NCBI GenBank assembly: GCA_947488615.1
Contig: CANKZU010000003.1
Span: 124,001-188,000 of the forward strand
Origin: an uncultured Aurantimonas sp.
Lineage (GTDB): Bacteria; Pseudomonadota; Alphaproteobacteria; Rhizobiales; Rhizobiaceae
Reading direction: 5' to 3'
DNA: 64,000 nt
Below the pieces are notes generated by a model, which saw only the letters and a program-made list of their open reading frames with translations, made no database searches and was not told where the DNA came from. Positions 17,481-26,567 of this stretch are shown here, piece after piece. The stretch's first letter is position 1. Every line of letters starts with the position of its first letter. A program made the position numbers and the translations under genes.

Positions 17481-18311
17481 ATGGCCAATTTTCATGTTCT
17501 CGAAGGCGGTGAGAAAACCGTCGCTCTTCCCGCCGTGCGTCAAATCGCAATCGCGGACGTCTTCGACGCGCTGCGTCGTGGATTTGACGATTTTTGGGAA
17601 AAACCCTCGCATTATGTGTTTCTGTGCCTGATCTATCCGGTGGTGGGATTGATCCTGATCACCTGGTCATCGGGCGGCGATGCGCTGCAACTTATCTATC
17701 CTCTGATGTCCGGTTTCGCTCTCCTCGGCCCCTTGGCGGCGATCGGCCTCTACGAAATCAGTCGGCGGCGGGAACTCGGCCTCGATACGTCATGGCTGCA
17801 TGCGCTCGAAGTGCGCAATTCCCCAGCCATTCCAGCGATCATAGCCGTCGGCCTCTTGCTCGTCGGTCTGTTCGTCGCGTGGATTTTCACGGCGCAGGCG
17901 CTCTATCAATGGCTCTACGGTTCGGCGGAACCCGCCTCCATCACCGGCTTCATCTATGACGTGCTGACGACGGCCCGGGGCTGGGCCCTGATCATCCTCG
18001 GCAACTTCCTCGGCCTGCTATTCGCCCTGGTCGTCCTCAGCACTACCGTCGTTGCTTTTCCGCTGCTTCTCGATCGGGATGTGGGAGCCTATGCGGCCAT
18101 CCAGACCTCAGCGAAAGTGATGCTCGCCAACCCGGTCCCGACCATGCTGTGGGGATTGATCGTGGCGGTCGCTCTGTTGATCGGTTCACTGCCGCTGCTC
18201 GTCGGCCTGGCGATTGTTATCCCGGTCCTCGGGCATGCGACATGGCACCTTTACCGCAAGGCCGTTGTGCCGCCAGATACCGAGAAGCGGGCCACCCCCG
18301 CTGCGCTTTGA
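17481..18311 (+). CDS. DUF2189 integral membrane protein
   Basis: 276-aa protein with about six transmembrane helices. MANFHVLEGGEKTVALPAVRQIAIADVFDALRRGFDDFWEKPSHYVFL is the conserved DUF2189 opening, followed by LLGPLAAIGLYEISRRRE. The start at 17481 has a CAGGAGGA site seven bases upstream; ATG at 17475 is too close to it. Members often sit next to cytochrome oxidase genes in alphaproteobacteria, as here (convergent with the cox operon), but the function is unknown. Followed by a strong hairpin at 18320-18342. Confidence 0.85.
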   Translation: MANFHVLEGGEKTVALPAVRQIAIADVFDALRRGFDDFWEKPSHYVFLCLIYPVVGLILITWSSGGDALQLIYPLMSGFALLGPLAAIGLYEISRRRELGLDTSWLHALEVRNSPAIPAIIAVGLLLVGLFVAWIFTAQALYQWLYGSAEPASITGFIYDVLTTARGWALIILGNFLGLLFALVVLSTTVVAFPLLLDRDVGAYAAIQTSAKVMLANPVPTMLWGLIVAVALLIGSLPLLVGLAIVIPVLGHATWHLYRKAVVPPDTEKRATPAAL

Positions 18312-18319
18312 AGTGATCA

Positions 18320-18342
18320 GACCGGCGCGACAGGCGCCGGTC
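18320..18342. terminator. Hairpin between convergent DUF2189 and cox genes
   Basis: GACCGGCGC (18320-18328), loop GACAG, GCGCCGGTC (18334-18342): a perfect 9-bp stem, followed on the + strand by TTCGTC. It sits nine bases after the DUF2189 stop and 21 bases before the end of the cox operon, so it could end transcription in both directions. No long T-run, hence moderate confidence. Confidence 0.6.
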
Positions 18343-18363
18343 TTCGTCAAGGGGATAAGAGGC

Positions 18364-18765
18364 TTACGGCCCGGCGCCGAAAAATGTCATGCGCGTTAGC
18401 AGCGTGTACTCGGACTCGAAGACCATCAACGCGGTGAACACCAGTACGGCCAGTGGCGGCAGCAGGATCGCGTAGGTCAACGCCAACCGCTCCCATGCAA
18501 TGTGCATGAAGACGGCGACGATCAACCCAGCCTTGAGCATCATGAACAGCAGGATCAGCGACCATCTCAGGTAGCCCTGAAGGCCGGCGTAGTCGACGAA
18601 ATACGACAAGGCGCTGAGCACAAACAGGCTGCCCCAGACCACCAGATAGAGTTTGATGGGATGTTGCTGGTGTTCTTCGGCGGCAGGCGCTTCCGCCGGG
18701 AGGGGGGCGTGGGTATGGTCCGCCGCTTGCGGACGGCTTCGGTTGTCGGCTGTCATATCGGTCAT
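18364..18765 (-). CDS. Cytochrome oxidase subunit IV
   Basis: 133-aa small subunit of a heme-copper oxidase. After a hydrophilic, His-containing N-terminus (DHTHAPLPAEAPAAEEHQQHP) come three membrane helices: YLVVWGSLFVLSALSYFVDY, LILLFMMLKAGLIVAVFMHI and TYAILLPPLAVLVFTALM, the pattern of prokaryotic COX4. ATG at 18765 follows GAGGGGCGAC and overlaps the end of the upstream subunit III gene. Last gene of the operon. Confidence 0.87.
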   Translation of the reverse strand: MTDMTADNRSRPQAADHTHAPLPAEAPAAEEHQQHPIKLYLVVWGSLFVLSALSYFVDYAGLQGYLRWSLILLFMMLKAGLIVAVFMHIAWERLALTYAILLPPLAVLVFTALMVFESEYTLLTRMTFFGAGP

Positions 18766-18773
18766 GTCGCCCC

Positions 18774-19496
18774 TCACCAAAGATAGAAAAATGCAAAGAT
18801 GAACACCCAGACGAGATCGACGAAGTGCCAGTAGAGGCCCATGATCTCGACGCTTTCGTAATGTCCCGGCCGACTGGTGAAAAAGCCGCGCCTCTGCGTG
18901 TCGTAATCGCCGCGCCAGACCTTGCGCGCGACGATGAGCAGAAAGATGACGCCGAAGGTGACATGGGTGCCGTGGAAACCGGTGATCATGAAGAAGCTCG
19001 CGCCGAACTGCTCGGCACCCCAAGGGTTGCCCCATGGCCGGACGCCCTCCGAGATCAGCTTCGTCCACTCGAAGACCTGCATGCCGACGAAGGTCGCGCC
19101 GAGCGCGGCGGTGAGAAGCAACAGGGCGGCGGTCTTTTTTCGCTGGCGCTGGTAGCCGCAATTGACCGCCATCGCCATAGTGCCGCTCGAGGAGATCAGC
19201 ACGAAGGTCATGATCGCGATCAGGATCAGCGGCAGATGCGCGCCGCCGATCTCTAGGGCAAAGACCTCGCTCGCATTGGGCCAGGGCACCCGCGTCGACA
19301 TGCGTGCGGTCATGTAGGACAACAGGAACGTTCCGAAAATAAAGGTATCGCTGACGAGGAAGATCCACATCATGGCCTTCCCCCAAGAGACGCCCTTGAA
19401 AGAGCGTTGATCGGAGGCCCAGTCCGCCAAAACACCCCGCCATCCTATAGGCCGATGCTGTCCTCGGCTCGCATTCGTCAGAATGGTCTCAGTCAT
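18774..19496 (-). CDS. ctaE: Cytochrome c oxidase subunit III
   Basis: 240-aa seven-helix subunit III. Typical features are WGKAMMWIFLVSDTFIFGTFLLSY, FALEIGGAHLPL, FEWTKL, FFMITGFHGTHVTFGVIFLL and YWHFVDLVWVFIFAFFYLW, the last with the conserved HFVD. It belongs to the group often found as CyoC/CtaE in A-type oxidases. It lies 13 bases after a second, different subunit III gene (19510-20214), and both are complete. ATG at 19496. Confidence 0.9.
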   Translation of the reverse strand: MTETILTNASRGQHRPIGWRGVLADWASDQRSFKGVSWGKAMMWIFLVSDTFIFGTFLLSYMTARMSTRVPWPNASEVFALEIGGAHLPLILIAIMTFVLISSSGTMAMAVNCGYQRQRKKTAALLLLTAALGATFVGMQVFEWTKLISEGVRPWGNPWGAEQFGASFFMITGFHGTHVTFGVIFLLIVARKVWRGDYDTQRRGFFTSRPGHYESVEIMGLYWHFVDLVWVFIFAFFYLW

Positions 19497-19509
19497 CCGC
19501 CCGGCCCTC

Positions 19510-20214
19510 CTAGATCAACAATTGGCGGCAAACGGCGATGAAATCGGCTGCCCAACCCGCCAGCAGGACGAAGACGGCCAGCCAGATGACAAGCAGGAAG
19601 TGCCAGTACATGGCGCAGAGCTCGACGTTGAGCCGAAGCTTCTCCGGTCCGTAAGAGCCCCAGGCTCCGGCGATTGTCCTACCGAGGGCGACCAAGCCGC
19701 CGAGAATGTGGAGTCCGTGCAGGCCGGTAATCAGGTAGAAGAAGCTGTTGGCGGGGTTACCCGCCAGAGCATATCCGTCGGCAACCAATTGTCGCCACGC
19801 GATGAGTTGCCCGATCAGGAAAATGACGGCGGCAAGACCACCAACTATCAATCCCAGGCGCGTGAGATCGCATTCGTCCCTCCGCGCTGCGACCAGCGAA
19901 AATTGCAGCGCAACGCTGCTGAGGACCAGCACACCGGTGTTGAGCCACAAGAGACCGGGCATCGGCAACGGATGCCAGTCCGACAGTTCCATGCGCATGA
20001 AATAGGCGCTGGCGAACAGCGCGAACAAAGCACCGACGACGGCGAGGAATACGCCCAATCCGATCTTGGCTGTCGGCAGGGCGGATCGGTCGGAACCCTC
20101 GAAGCCGCCAAGCGGACCCTGCTCGAGCCAGGGCTTGGCCGTCAGTCGTTGGTGAGACAGCCACCAGGCGGCGAATCCGGCCATTACCAAAAGAAAGACT
20201 AGAATGACGCTCAT
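19510..20214 (-). CDS. Second, divergent heme-copper oxidase subunit III
   Basis: 234 aa, subunit III-like by GLHGLHILGGLVALGRTIAGAWG and VELCAMYWHFLLVIWLAVFVLLAGW. The N-terminus has an extra helix MSVILVFLLVMAGFAAWWLS, then PTAKIGLGVFLAVVGALFALFASAYFMRM. ATG at 20214 overlaps the subunit I stop by four bases, so translation is coupled to ctaD. Two subunit III proteins in one operon occur in some alphaproteobacterial A-type oxidases; each may occupy the same site alternatively or one may serve assembly. Confidence 0.86.
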   Translation of the reverse strand: MSVILVFLLVMAGFAAWWLSHQRLTAKPWLEQGPLGGFEGSDRSALPTAKIGLGVFLAVVGALFALFASAYFMRMELSDWHPLPMPGLLWLNTGVLVLSSVALQFSLVAARRDECDLTRLGLIVGGLAAVIFLIGQLIAWRQLVADGYALAGNPANSFFYLITGLHGLHILGGLVALGRTIAGAWGSYGPEKLRLNVELCAMYWHFLLVIWLAVFVLLAGWAADFIAVCRQLLI

Positions 20215-21986
20215 CGCGGCGCCTCGGCGAGACCTGGGGAACCGGGATCATTCTGGGCCAGGAAATCCTCTTTGACGTTCGGGACGCTGTAGTCGTAGGC
20301 CCAGCGATAGACCACCGGCAGGTGCTTGCCCCAATTGCCGTGCGGTGGCGGCGTCTCGGGTGTCTGCCACTCCAGCGTGGTGGCCCGCCACGGGTTGCCG
20401 CCGGCGTCCCGGCCGTTGCGAATGCTCCAGATCAGGTTGAAGAGGAAAACCATCTGGGCGAAGCCGACGATGAAGGCCATGACGCTGATGAAGCCGTTCA
20501 GGGTCTGCACCGAGTCCGGAATGAAGGCTGTTTCACCCAATTCGGGATAACGCCGCGGCACGCCCACCAAGCCGACGTAATGCATCGGAAAGAAGATCAG
20601 GTAGGCGCCGAGGAAGGTCACCCAGAAGTGGAATTGGCCCATCGCCTCGTTCAGCATCCGCCCGGTGACCTTCGGATACCAGTGATAGATCGCGCCGAAA
20701 ATCACCAGGATCGGCGCGACTCCCATGACCATGTGGAAATGCGCCACCACGAACATCGTGTCGGACAGCGGCACGTCGACGACCACATTGCCGAGGAACA
20801 GCCCGGTCAGGCCGCCATTGACGAAGGTGACGATGAAAGCCAGGGCGAACAGCATCGGCAGGGTTAGATGAATGTCGCCGCGCCACAGCGTCAGCACCCA
20901 ATTATACACTTTGAGTGCGGTCGGAACGGCGATGATCAGCGTGGTCGTGGCGAAGAAGAAGCCGAAATACGGGTTCATCCCGCTGACATACATATGATGG
21001 GCCCAGACGACGAAGCTCAGCGCGCCAATAATGACGATCGCCCAGACCATCATGCGATATCCAAAGATGTTTTTGCGCGCGTGGGTCGAGATCAGGTCGG
21101 AGACGATGCCGAAGGCTGGCAGCGCGACGATGTAGACCTCGGGGTGACCGAAGAACCAGAACAGGTGCTGGAACAGGATCGGGCTGCCGCCGCCGTAGCT
21201 GAGTTGCTCACCGAACTCGACCAGCGCCGGCATGAAGAAACTGGTGCCGAGTAGACGGTCGAACAGCATCATCACCGAGGCGACGAAAAGCGCCGGAAAG
21301 GCGAACAGCGCCATCACCGTGGCGGTGAAGATGCCCCACACCGTCAACGGCATCCGCATCAAGGTCATGCCTCTGGCGCGGCCCTGGAGAACCGTGACGA
21401 CGTAGTTCAAGCCGCCCATGGTGAAGCCGATGATGAACAGGATCAGCGAGACCAGCATCAAGATGATGCCGGCGCCCTGACCGCCCGGCGTGCCGCCGAG
21501 GATGGCCTGCGGCGGATAGAGCGTCCAGCCGGCGCCGGTCGGACCGCCGGGCGCGAAGAAACTGACGACTAGCACGAGCACGGCGAGCAGATAGATCCAG
21601 TAGCTCAGCATGTTGGCGTAGGGAAAGACCATATCCCGCGCGCCGACCATCAACGGAATCAGGTAGTTGCCAAAGCCACCGAGGAACAGTGCGGTCAACA
21701 GATACACCACCATGATCATGCCGTGCATGGTGACGAACTGGTAGTAGGCTTCCGGCGTGATGAAGTCGAAGGTGCCGGGAAAGCCGAGTTGCAGCCGCAT
21801 CAGCCAAGACAGCACCAGAGCGACGAGCCCGATGGCGAGAGCCGTGGACGAATACTGGATGGCGATGATCTTGGCGTCCTGCGAAAAGACGTATTTCGTC
21901 AGCCAGCTTTTAGGGTGGTACAGCTCGACATCCGCGACTTCGGCGGGCGGGATGGCTTCGCCGCCGCCTGACGTGACATCGACCAT
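20211..21986 (-). CDS. ctaD: Cytochrome c oxidase subunit I
   Basis: 591-aa catalytic subunit of an A1-type heme-copper oxidase reducing O2 to water and pumping protons. Haem and copper ligands are intact: the low-spin haem His in FVTMHGMIMV, GHPEVYIVALPAFG (CuB His, cross-linked Tyr and the proton-gating Glu that defines A1), WAHHMYVSGM (two CuB His) and AHFHMVMG (the two haem His). Twelve or more helices. ATG at 21986 has GGGAGG about seven bases upstream. Between subunit II and the two subunit III genes. Confidence 0.95.
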   Translation of the reverse strand: MVDVTSGGGEAIPPAEVADVELYHPKSWLTKYVFSQDAKIIAIQYSSTALAIGLVALVLSWLMRLQLGFPGTFDFITPEAYYQFVTMHGMIMVVYLLTALFLGGFGNYLIPLMVGARDMVFPYANMLSYWIYLLAVLVLVVSFFAPGGPTGAGWTLYPPQAILGGTPGGQGAGIILMLVSLILFIIGFTMGGLNYVVTVLQGRARGMTLMRMPLTVWGIFTATVMALFAFPALFVASVMMLFDRLLGTSFFMPALVEFGEQLSYGGGSPILFQHLFWFFGHPEVYIVALPAFGIVSDLISTHARKNIFGYRMMVWAIVIIGALSFVVWAHHMYVSGMNPYFGFFFATTTLIIAVPTALKVYNWVLTLWRGDIHLTLPMLFALAFIVTFVNGGLTGLFLGNVVVDVPLSDTMFVVAHFHMVMGVAPILVIFGAIYHWYPKVTGRMLNEAMGQFHFWVTFLGAYLIFFPMHYVGLVGVPRRYPELGETAFIPDSVQTLNGFISVMAFIVGFAQMVFLFNLIWSIRNGRDAGGNPWRATTLEWQTPETPPPHGNWGKHLPVVYRWAYDYSVPNVKEDFLAQNDPGSPGLAEAPR

Positions 21987-22073
21987 CGTTCTGCCTCCCT
22001 GTTTCGTCCGGTGCACCCTGTTGTCCTGCTCCGGATTGCTGGCACGCTTACTTCGGCGCTGTTCCCGCCCTGC

Positions 22074-22901
22074 TCACCGTTTGACCTCGCCCACCGAACT
22101 GACCTGCTCTGGCGTCGACAACTGCGCGAAGGTCGACTGCTCTCGCAGCCAAGCGACGTAGTCCTCTTGGGTGTCGACCACGGTGATGCCGCGCATGAAG
22201 CCGTGCCCGATGCCGCAGAGTTCGGCGCAAAGGATCTCGAAGCTGCCGGTCCGCGTCGGTGTGAACCAGAAATAGGTGACGCTGCCTGGGACCATATCCA
22301 TCTTGGCCCGGAATTCGGGAACGTAGAAATCATGCAGCACGTCGATGGAGCGCAGCAGCATTTTAACCGGCTTGCCGATCGGCAGATGCAAATCGGCTGC
22401 CTCGATCACGACGTCGTCCTGGCCGGCCGGATCGTCGGGATTGATCCCCAGGGGATTGTCCGGCCCGATCTTGCGGTTGTCGGATGTGCCCAACTGACCG
22501 TCTTCGCCAGGCAGGCGAAAGCTCCACTGCCACTGCTGGCCGACGACCTCGACTTCGGTCGCGTCATCGGGAACAGTGACGAATTGCCCCCACACCACCA
22601 GCCCCGGCGCCAGCATCGCCGCGACGCCCAGCGCAGTCGCGGCCGTGAGCCACGATTCGAGCTTCTTGTTTTCCGGCTCGTAGGCGGCCCGGGATCCCTC
22701 CTTGTGTCGGAAGCGAAAGACGCAATAGGCCATGAACAGAACGACGGCGACGAAAACGAAGCCGGTGATCCAGAAGGTGACGATGATGGTCGTGTCGATA
22801 TAGCCCCAGTTCGAGGCAATAGGTGTCCACCACCATGGGCTCATAAGGTGAAACAGCACCGAGCCGACAGCGACGAGAACGAGCACGAGCGCAATGGCCA
22901 T
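22074..22901 (-). CDS. ctaC: Cytochrome c oxidase subunit II
   Basis: 275-aa subunit II that takes electrons from cytochrome c. Two membrane helices (MAIALVLVLVAVGSVLFHLM region and IIVTFWITGFVFVAVVLFMAY) precede a periplasmic cupredoxin domain with DVLHDFYVPEF (His) and CAELCGIGHGFM (two Cys, Glu, His, Met), i.e. a complete CuA centre. No fused cytochrome c domain is present, so soluble or anchored cytochromes are needed. ATG at 22901 has GGAGGGG five bases upstream. First gene of the leftward oxidase operon. Confidence 0.95.
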   Translation of the reverse strand: MAIALVLVLVAVGSVLFHLMSPWWWTPIASNWGYIDTTIIVTFWITGFVFVAVVLFMAYCVFRFRHKEGSRAAYEPENKKLESWLTAATALGVAAMLAPGLVVWGQFVTVPDDATEVEVVGQQWQWSFRLPGEDGQLGTSDNRKIGPDNPLGINPDDPAGQDDVVIEAADLHLPIGKPVKMLLRSIDVLHDFYVPEFRAKMDMVPGSVTYFWFTPTRTGSFEILCAELCGIGHGFMRGITVVDTQEDYVAWLREQSTFAQLSTPEQVSSVGEVKR

Positions 22902-23291
22902 GGCACCCCTCCCCACCTCGCACTGGCCTGAGAGGTCCAGCGAGATGACGGTTACATGATAGCGTGATTCCGGGAGGAATTTCCAGAGCCGCGATAATAA
23001 TCGTCAGGTTGACGCGGTTTCCCCTTCGGTAGTTTCGGCAGATTCCGCCAGATGCCCGTGGCAGCGGCGTTCGGGCGGGATGGCGCTTCGCACTGCACAA
23101 AAATTCATCGGGCAAAAAATATGACCAGCGTCTGTTGCCAGCCGATATTTTATGCGTAAACTAATTTTCTTGTGGGGGCGGAAGTTCCGATGTCCACTGA
23201 TTTCCGGCGCGGATCGTCAACGCTTGCGCCGGCCCGATCTCCGGCTGGGGACGGACCATTGGTAGCGACCTTTTTGAATGGAGATCAAGAG
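22902..23291. other. Divergent control region between ctaC and livK
   Basis: 390 bases without a supported gene, lying between two diverging operons. The right half holds the MarR-type palindrome at 23146-23163 embedded in a livK promoter candidate (TTGCCA at 23135-23140, 16 bases, TAAACT at 23157-23162). I see no comparably clear promoter for the oxidase operon on the left, and no FNR-type box. Confidence 0.5.
23146..23163. promoter_or_regulatory. MarR-type operator palindrome, livK promoter
   Basis: TATTTTA-TGCG-TAAACTA, an inverted repeat with 7-base arms and a 4-base spacer. It lies between, and overlaps the -10 of, a promoter candidate reading TTGCCA-N16-TAAACT. The same pattern occurs before the SDR gene and the fusion oxygenase. 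Binding by the MarR protein encoded at 30668-31213 is inferred. Confidence 0.7.
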
Positions 23292-24470
23292 ATGAGTTCG
23301 ATCCGGACCGCCGCAATCGCCCTATTGACCGCGACCGCCTTGTCCGGCGCGGCGATGGCACAGACTACCGACGACGGAAAACTGAAGATCGGCCTGATGT
23401 TCACCTTGAGCGGTCCCGCCGCGGTGCTCGGCGAGCAAGGCCGTGACGGCTTCCTGCTGGCGGTCGAGAAAATGGGCGGTAAGCTCGGCGGCCTGGAGAC
23501 CGAGATCACCACCGTTGACGACGAGCTGAAGCCCGATATCGCCGCCAACAAAGCGCGCGAACTGGTTGAGCGCGACGATGTCGACTTTGTCGTCGGCCCG
23601 ATCTTTTCCAACATCCTGATGGCGATCGCCAAGCCGGTGACGGACGGTGGCGCCTTCCTGATCAGCCCAAATGCCGGCACCTCGAATTTCGCCGGGGCTG
23701 AGTGCAACGAGAACTTCTTCGTCACCTCCTACCAGAACGATCAGGTTCACGAGGTTCTCGGCAAATACGCCCAGGATACCGGCTACAAGCGCCTGTTCCT
23801 GCTGGCCCCGAACTATCAGGCCGGCAAGGATTCGCTGGCCGGCTTCAAGCATTCCTATAAGGGCGAGGTGGTCAACGAGATCTACACGCCGCTCGGCCAG
23901 CTCGATTTCTCGGCCGAGCTTGCGCAGATCGCGGCAGAGCAGCCGGACGCCGTCTTCACCTTCATGCCGGGCGGCATGGGCGTGAACCTCGTCAAGCAGT
24001 ATCGGCAGGCCGGGCTCGACAACATACCGTTCCTGTCCGCCTTCACCGTCGATGAGACCACCCTGCCCGCCCAGCAGGATGCGGCCGTCGGCTTCTACGG
24101 CGGCGCCAACTGGGCGCCGGACATGGACAACGAGCAGTCCAAGGCCTTCGTCGCCGCCTATGAGGAAAAATACGGCAGCGTTCCAGGCACCTACGCCATG
24201 CAGGCCTACGATGCCGCTCAGCTGATCGACAGCGCGGTCAAGGCCGCCGGCAAGCTCGACGACAAGGATGCCTTGCGTTCGGCTCTCGAGGCCGCCGACT
24301 TCCAGTCCCTGCGCGGCGATTTCAAGCTCGGCAACAACCACTACCCGATCCAGGACTTCTATCTGGTCAAGGTGGCCAAGCGCGACGACGGCAAATACCA
24401 GACTGAGATCGCCGAAAAGATTTTCGACGACTACCAGGACAACTACGCCACCGAATGCAAGATGCAGTAG
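23292..24470 (+). CDS. Liv-type ABC importer, periplasmic binding protein
   Basis: 392-aa periplasmic-binding-protein type I (Leu/Ile/Val-like) that captures the transported substrate. Signal peptide MSSIRTAAIALLTATALSGAAMAQ, then KIGLMFTLSGPAAVLGEQGRDGFLLAVEKMGG, the family opening. ATG at 23292 has GGAG eight bases upstream; the longer frame beginning at 23172 is not needed. First gene of the operon livK-H-M-G-F-cupin-monooxygenase. In aromatic catabolic clusters such binding proteins often take aromatic acids rather than amino acids; that is the likelier role here. Confidence 0.9.
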   Translation: MSSIRTAAIALLTATALSGAAMAQTTDDGKLKIGLMFTLSGPAAVLGEQGRDGFLLAVEKMGGKLGGLETEITTVDDELKPDIAANKARELVERDDVDFVVGPIFSNILMAIAKPVTDGGAFLISPNAGTSNFAGAECNENFFVTSYQNDQVHEVLGKYAQDTGYKRLFLLAPNYQAGKDSLAGFKHSYKGEVVNEIYTPLGQLDFSAELAQIAAEQPDAVFTFMPGGMGVNLVKQYRQAGLDNIPFLSAFTVDETTLPAQQDAAVGFYGGANWAPDMDNEQSKAFVAAYEEKYGSVPGTYAMQAYDAAQLIDSAVKAAGKLDDKDALRSALEAADFQSLRGDFKLGNNHYPIQDFYLVKVAKRDDGKYQTEIAEKIFDDYQDNYATECKMQ

Positions 24471-24485
24471 CGGACTGCTGCTGAA

Positions 24486-24513
24486 GCCGGCGGGGGAACA
24501 GCCCCCGGCCGGC
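24486..24513 (+). terminator. GC-rich intercistronic hairpin after livK
   Basis: GCCGGC-GGGGG (24486-24496), loop AACAG, CCCCC (24502-24506), one bulged G, then GCCGGC (24508-24513). An 11-bp stem 16 bases after the livK stop and without a T-run. Binding-protein genes often end with such a partial terminator or RNA-stabilising hairpin, giving more binding protein than permease. Confidence 0.55.
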
Positions 24514-24621
24514 GCCGAGCGGGTGTTCGATCTTGACGTCGAGCGCCGCCGTTCTGGACTGGCGGTGCCAGGATGGCATCATGGCCGTTTGCCGCGATGA
24601 ACGAGCCGCCGAAGGGCACGG

Positions 24622-25548
24622 ATGTTCAACCTCTTCCTTCTCCAGGCGCTGAACGGGATCCAGCTCGGCATCCTGTTGTTCCTCGTCGCCGCCGGACTGA
24701 CCCTGATCTTCGGGATCATGGATCTGATCAATCTCGCGCACGGCGTTCTGTACATGGTCGGCGCCTATCTCGCGGCGACCTTTACCGCCTTCACCGGTGA
24801 CTTCTTCCTCGGGCTCGCCCTCGCTCTGCCGGCGACGCTTGCCTTCGGCATCGTTCTGGAATTCCTAATCTTTCGACGACTCTACGACCGCGACCATCTC
24901 GATCAGGTGCTCGCTACCTTCGGGCTCATCCTGATCCTCAACGAGGGGGTGAAGATCATCTGGGGCGCGGCACCGATGAGCGTGCCGATCCCCGATATCC
25001 TTTCCGGCTCGATGCCGCTCATCGGCAACATGCGCTATCCGTTCTTCCGGGTTGTCATCATCGCCTCCGGCCTCCTCACAGCCCTTGGCCTCTATCTGAT
25101 GGTCAATCACACGCGGATCGGCATGCTGCTTCGGGCCGGGGCCACCAACGCGCCGATGGTCTCGGCGCTCGGCGTCGATATCGGCCGGCTGTTCATGATC
25201 GTCTTCGGCCTCGGGGCGATGCTGGCGGGCTTTGCCGGCGCCATGGTCGCGCCGATCCTTTCCGTCGAGCCCGGCATGGGCGACAGCGTCCTGATCTTGA
25301 CCTTCGTCGTCATCGTCATTGGGGGCGTCGGGTCGGTCCGTGGCGCTTTCGTCGCGGCGATCCTCGTCGGTCTGGTCGACACCCTCGGCCGCACCTTCGG
25401 GCCGATCCTGTTGCGCAGCCTGATGGACCCGTCGGCCGCCTCGCAGGCCGGCCGAACCCTGGCGCCGATGCTGATCTATATCCTGATGGCGGCGGTGTTG
25501 TTCTTCCGACCCTCCGGTCTGTTCCCGGCCAAGGGGGCCGCCCAATGA
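24622..25548 (+). CDS. Liv-type ABC permease LivH
   Basis: 308-aa membrane permease. It opens MFNLFLLQALNGIQLGILLFLVAAGLTLIFGIMDLINLAHGVLYMVGAY, the LivH hallmark, and has about eight helices, with GVGSVRGAFVAAILVGLVDTLGR as the coupling region. ATG at 24622 follows AAGGG. It overlaps the next permease gene by four bases. Confidence 0.93.
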   Translation: MFNLFLLQALNGIQLGILLFLVAAGLTLIFGIMDLINLAHGVLYMVGAYLAATFTAFTGDFFLGLALALPATLAFGIVLEFLIFRRLYDRDHLDQVLATFGLILILNEGVKIIWGAAPMSVPIPDILSGSMPLIGNMRYPFFRVVIIASGLLTALGLYLMVNHTRIGMLLRAGATNAPMVSALGVDIGRLFMIVFGLGAMLAGFAGAMVAPILSVEPGMGDSVLILTFVVIVIGGVGSVRGAFVAAILVGLVDTLGRTFGPILLRSLMDPSAASQAGRTLAPMLIYILMAAVLFFRPSGLFPAKGAAQ

Positions 25549-26567
25549 CCACTGGCCTGTCGGACGCTGCCGCCCCCACTAGGCAAATCGACATCGGACC
25601 CGTTCGTCGCCCGCTTCTCGGTCGTCACGGCGCCAGTGCCGCGGCCGGTTTGATCTTCGCCGGTCTCGGGCTCCTGCCGGTGTTGGCTTGGGCGCTGAAC
25701 GATCCGTTCCTGCTGGTCACCGCCACCCGTCTGACGATCTTCGCGATCGCGGCGCTCTCGCTTGATCTCGTGCTCGGCTACGGCGCGATGGTGTCCTTCG
25801 GCCATGCCGCCTTCATCGGGCTCGGGGCCTACGCCGTCGCGATCCTGGCGGCGAACGGCATCGAAGACATTCTCCTTCAGACGCTTGCCGCCGGCCTCGT
25901 TTGCGCGCTCTTCGCCCTCATCACCGGCGCGATTTCGCTACGGACCAAGGGCGTCTATTTCATCATGATCACCCTCGCCTTCGGCCAGATGGCGTATTTC
26001 TTCATGGTCTCGCTGTCGGCCTATGGCGGCGATGACGGCATCACCCTCGCCAACCGCTCGACGCTGTTCGGCACGGATGTGTTGGAGAGCGATCTCGTGC
26101 TCTTCTACGGCGCGCTCGGTTTCCTCATCCTCGCTTTTGTTGGACTGAGGGCCTTGGTCGCCTCACGCTTCGGCCGTGTGCTGCGGGGAACCCGCGATAA
26201 TCGGCTTCGCATGCAGGCCATCGGCTTTGCCCCCTTCCCGTACCAACTCACCGCCTATGTCATCGCAGGCGCGATTGCCGGCGTCGCCGGCGTCTTTCTC
26301 GCCAATCAGGCCGAGTTCGTCTCGCCCGCCTACATGACGTGGCAGCGCTCGGGCGAGCTCATCGTCATGGTCGTCTTTGGCGGCATGGGAACTCTCGTCG
26401 GCGCGATCGCCGGGGCGATCGCCTTTCTGCTGCTGGAGGATTGGCTCGCTCAGCTTTCCGAACACTGGAAGCTTTGGCTCGGCATTTTACTTGTGCTCCT
26501 CGTCCTCTTCACCAGAGGCGGCATCGCCGGCTTTGCTTCCCGTCTGTTCAGGGGGGCGCGGTCATGA
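25545..26567 (+). CDS. Liv-type ABC permease LivM
   Basis: 340-aa second permease. Family features are LDLVLGYGAMVSFGHAAFIGLGAYAVAIL, RTKGVYFIMITLAFGQM and GTRDNRLRMQAIGFAPFPYQLTAYVIAGAIAG, plus GGMGTLVGAIAGAIAF. About nine helices. It is coupled to both neighbours by four-base overlaps (ATGA), so the permease pair and ATPase are made in balance. Confidence 0.93.
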   Translation: MTTGLSDAAAPTRQIDIGPVRRPLLGRHGASAAAGLIFAGLGLLPVLAWALNDPFLLVTATRLTIFAIAALSLDLVLGYGAMVSFGHAAFIGLGAYAVAILAANGIEDILLQTLAAGLVCALFALITGAISLRTKGVYFIMITLAFGQMAYFFMVSLSAYGGDDGITLANRSTLFGTDVLESDLVLFYGALGFLILAFVGLRALVASRFGRVLRGTRDNRLRMQAIGFAPFPYQLTAYVIAGAIAGVAGVFLANQAEFVSPAYMTWQRSGELIVMVVFGGMGTLVGAIAGAIAFLLLEDWLAQLSEHWKLWLGILLVLLVLFTRGGIAGFASRLFRGARS

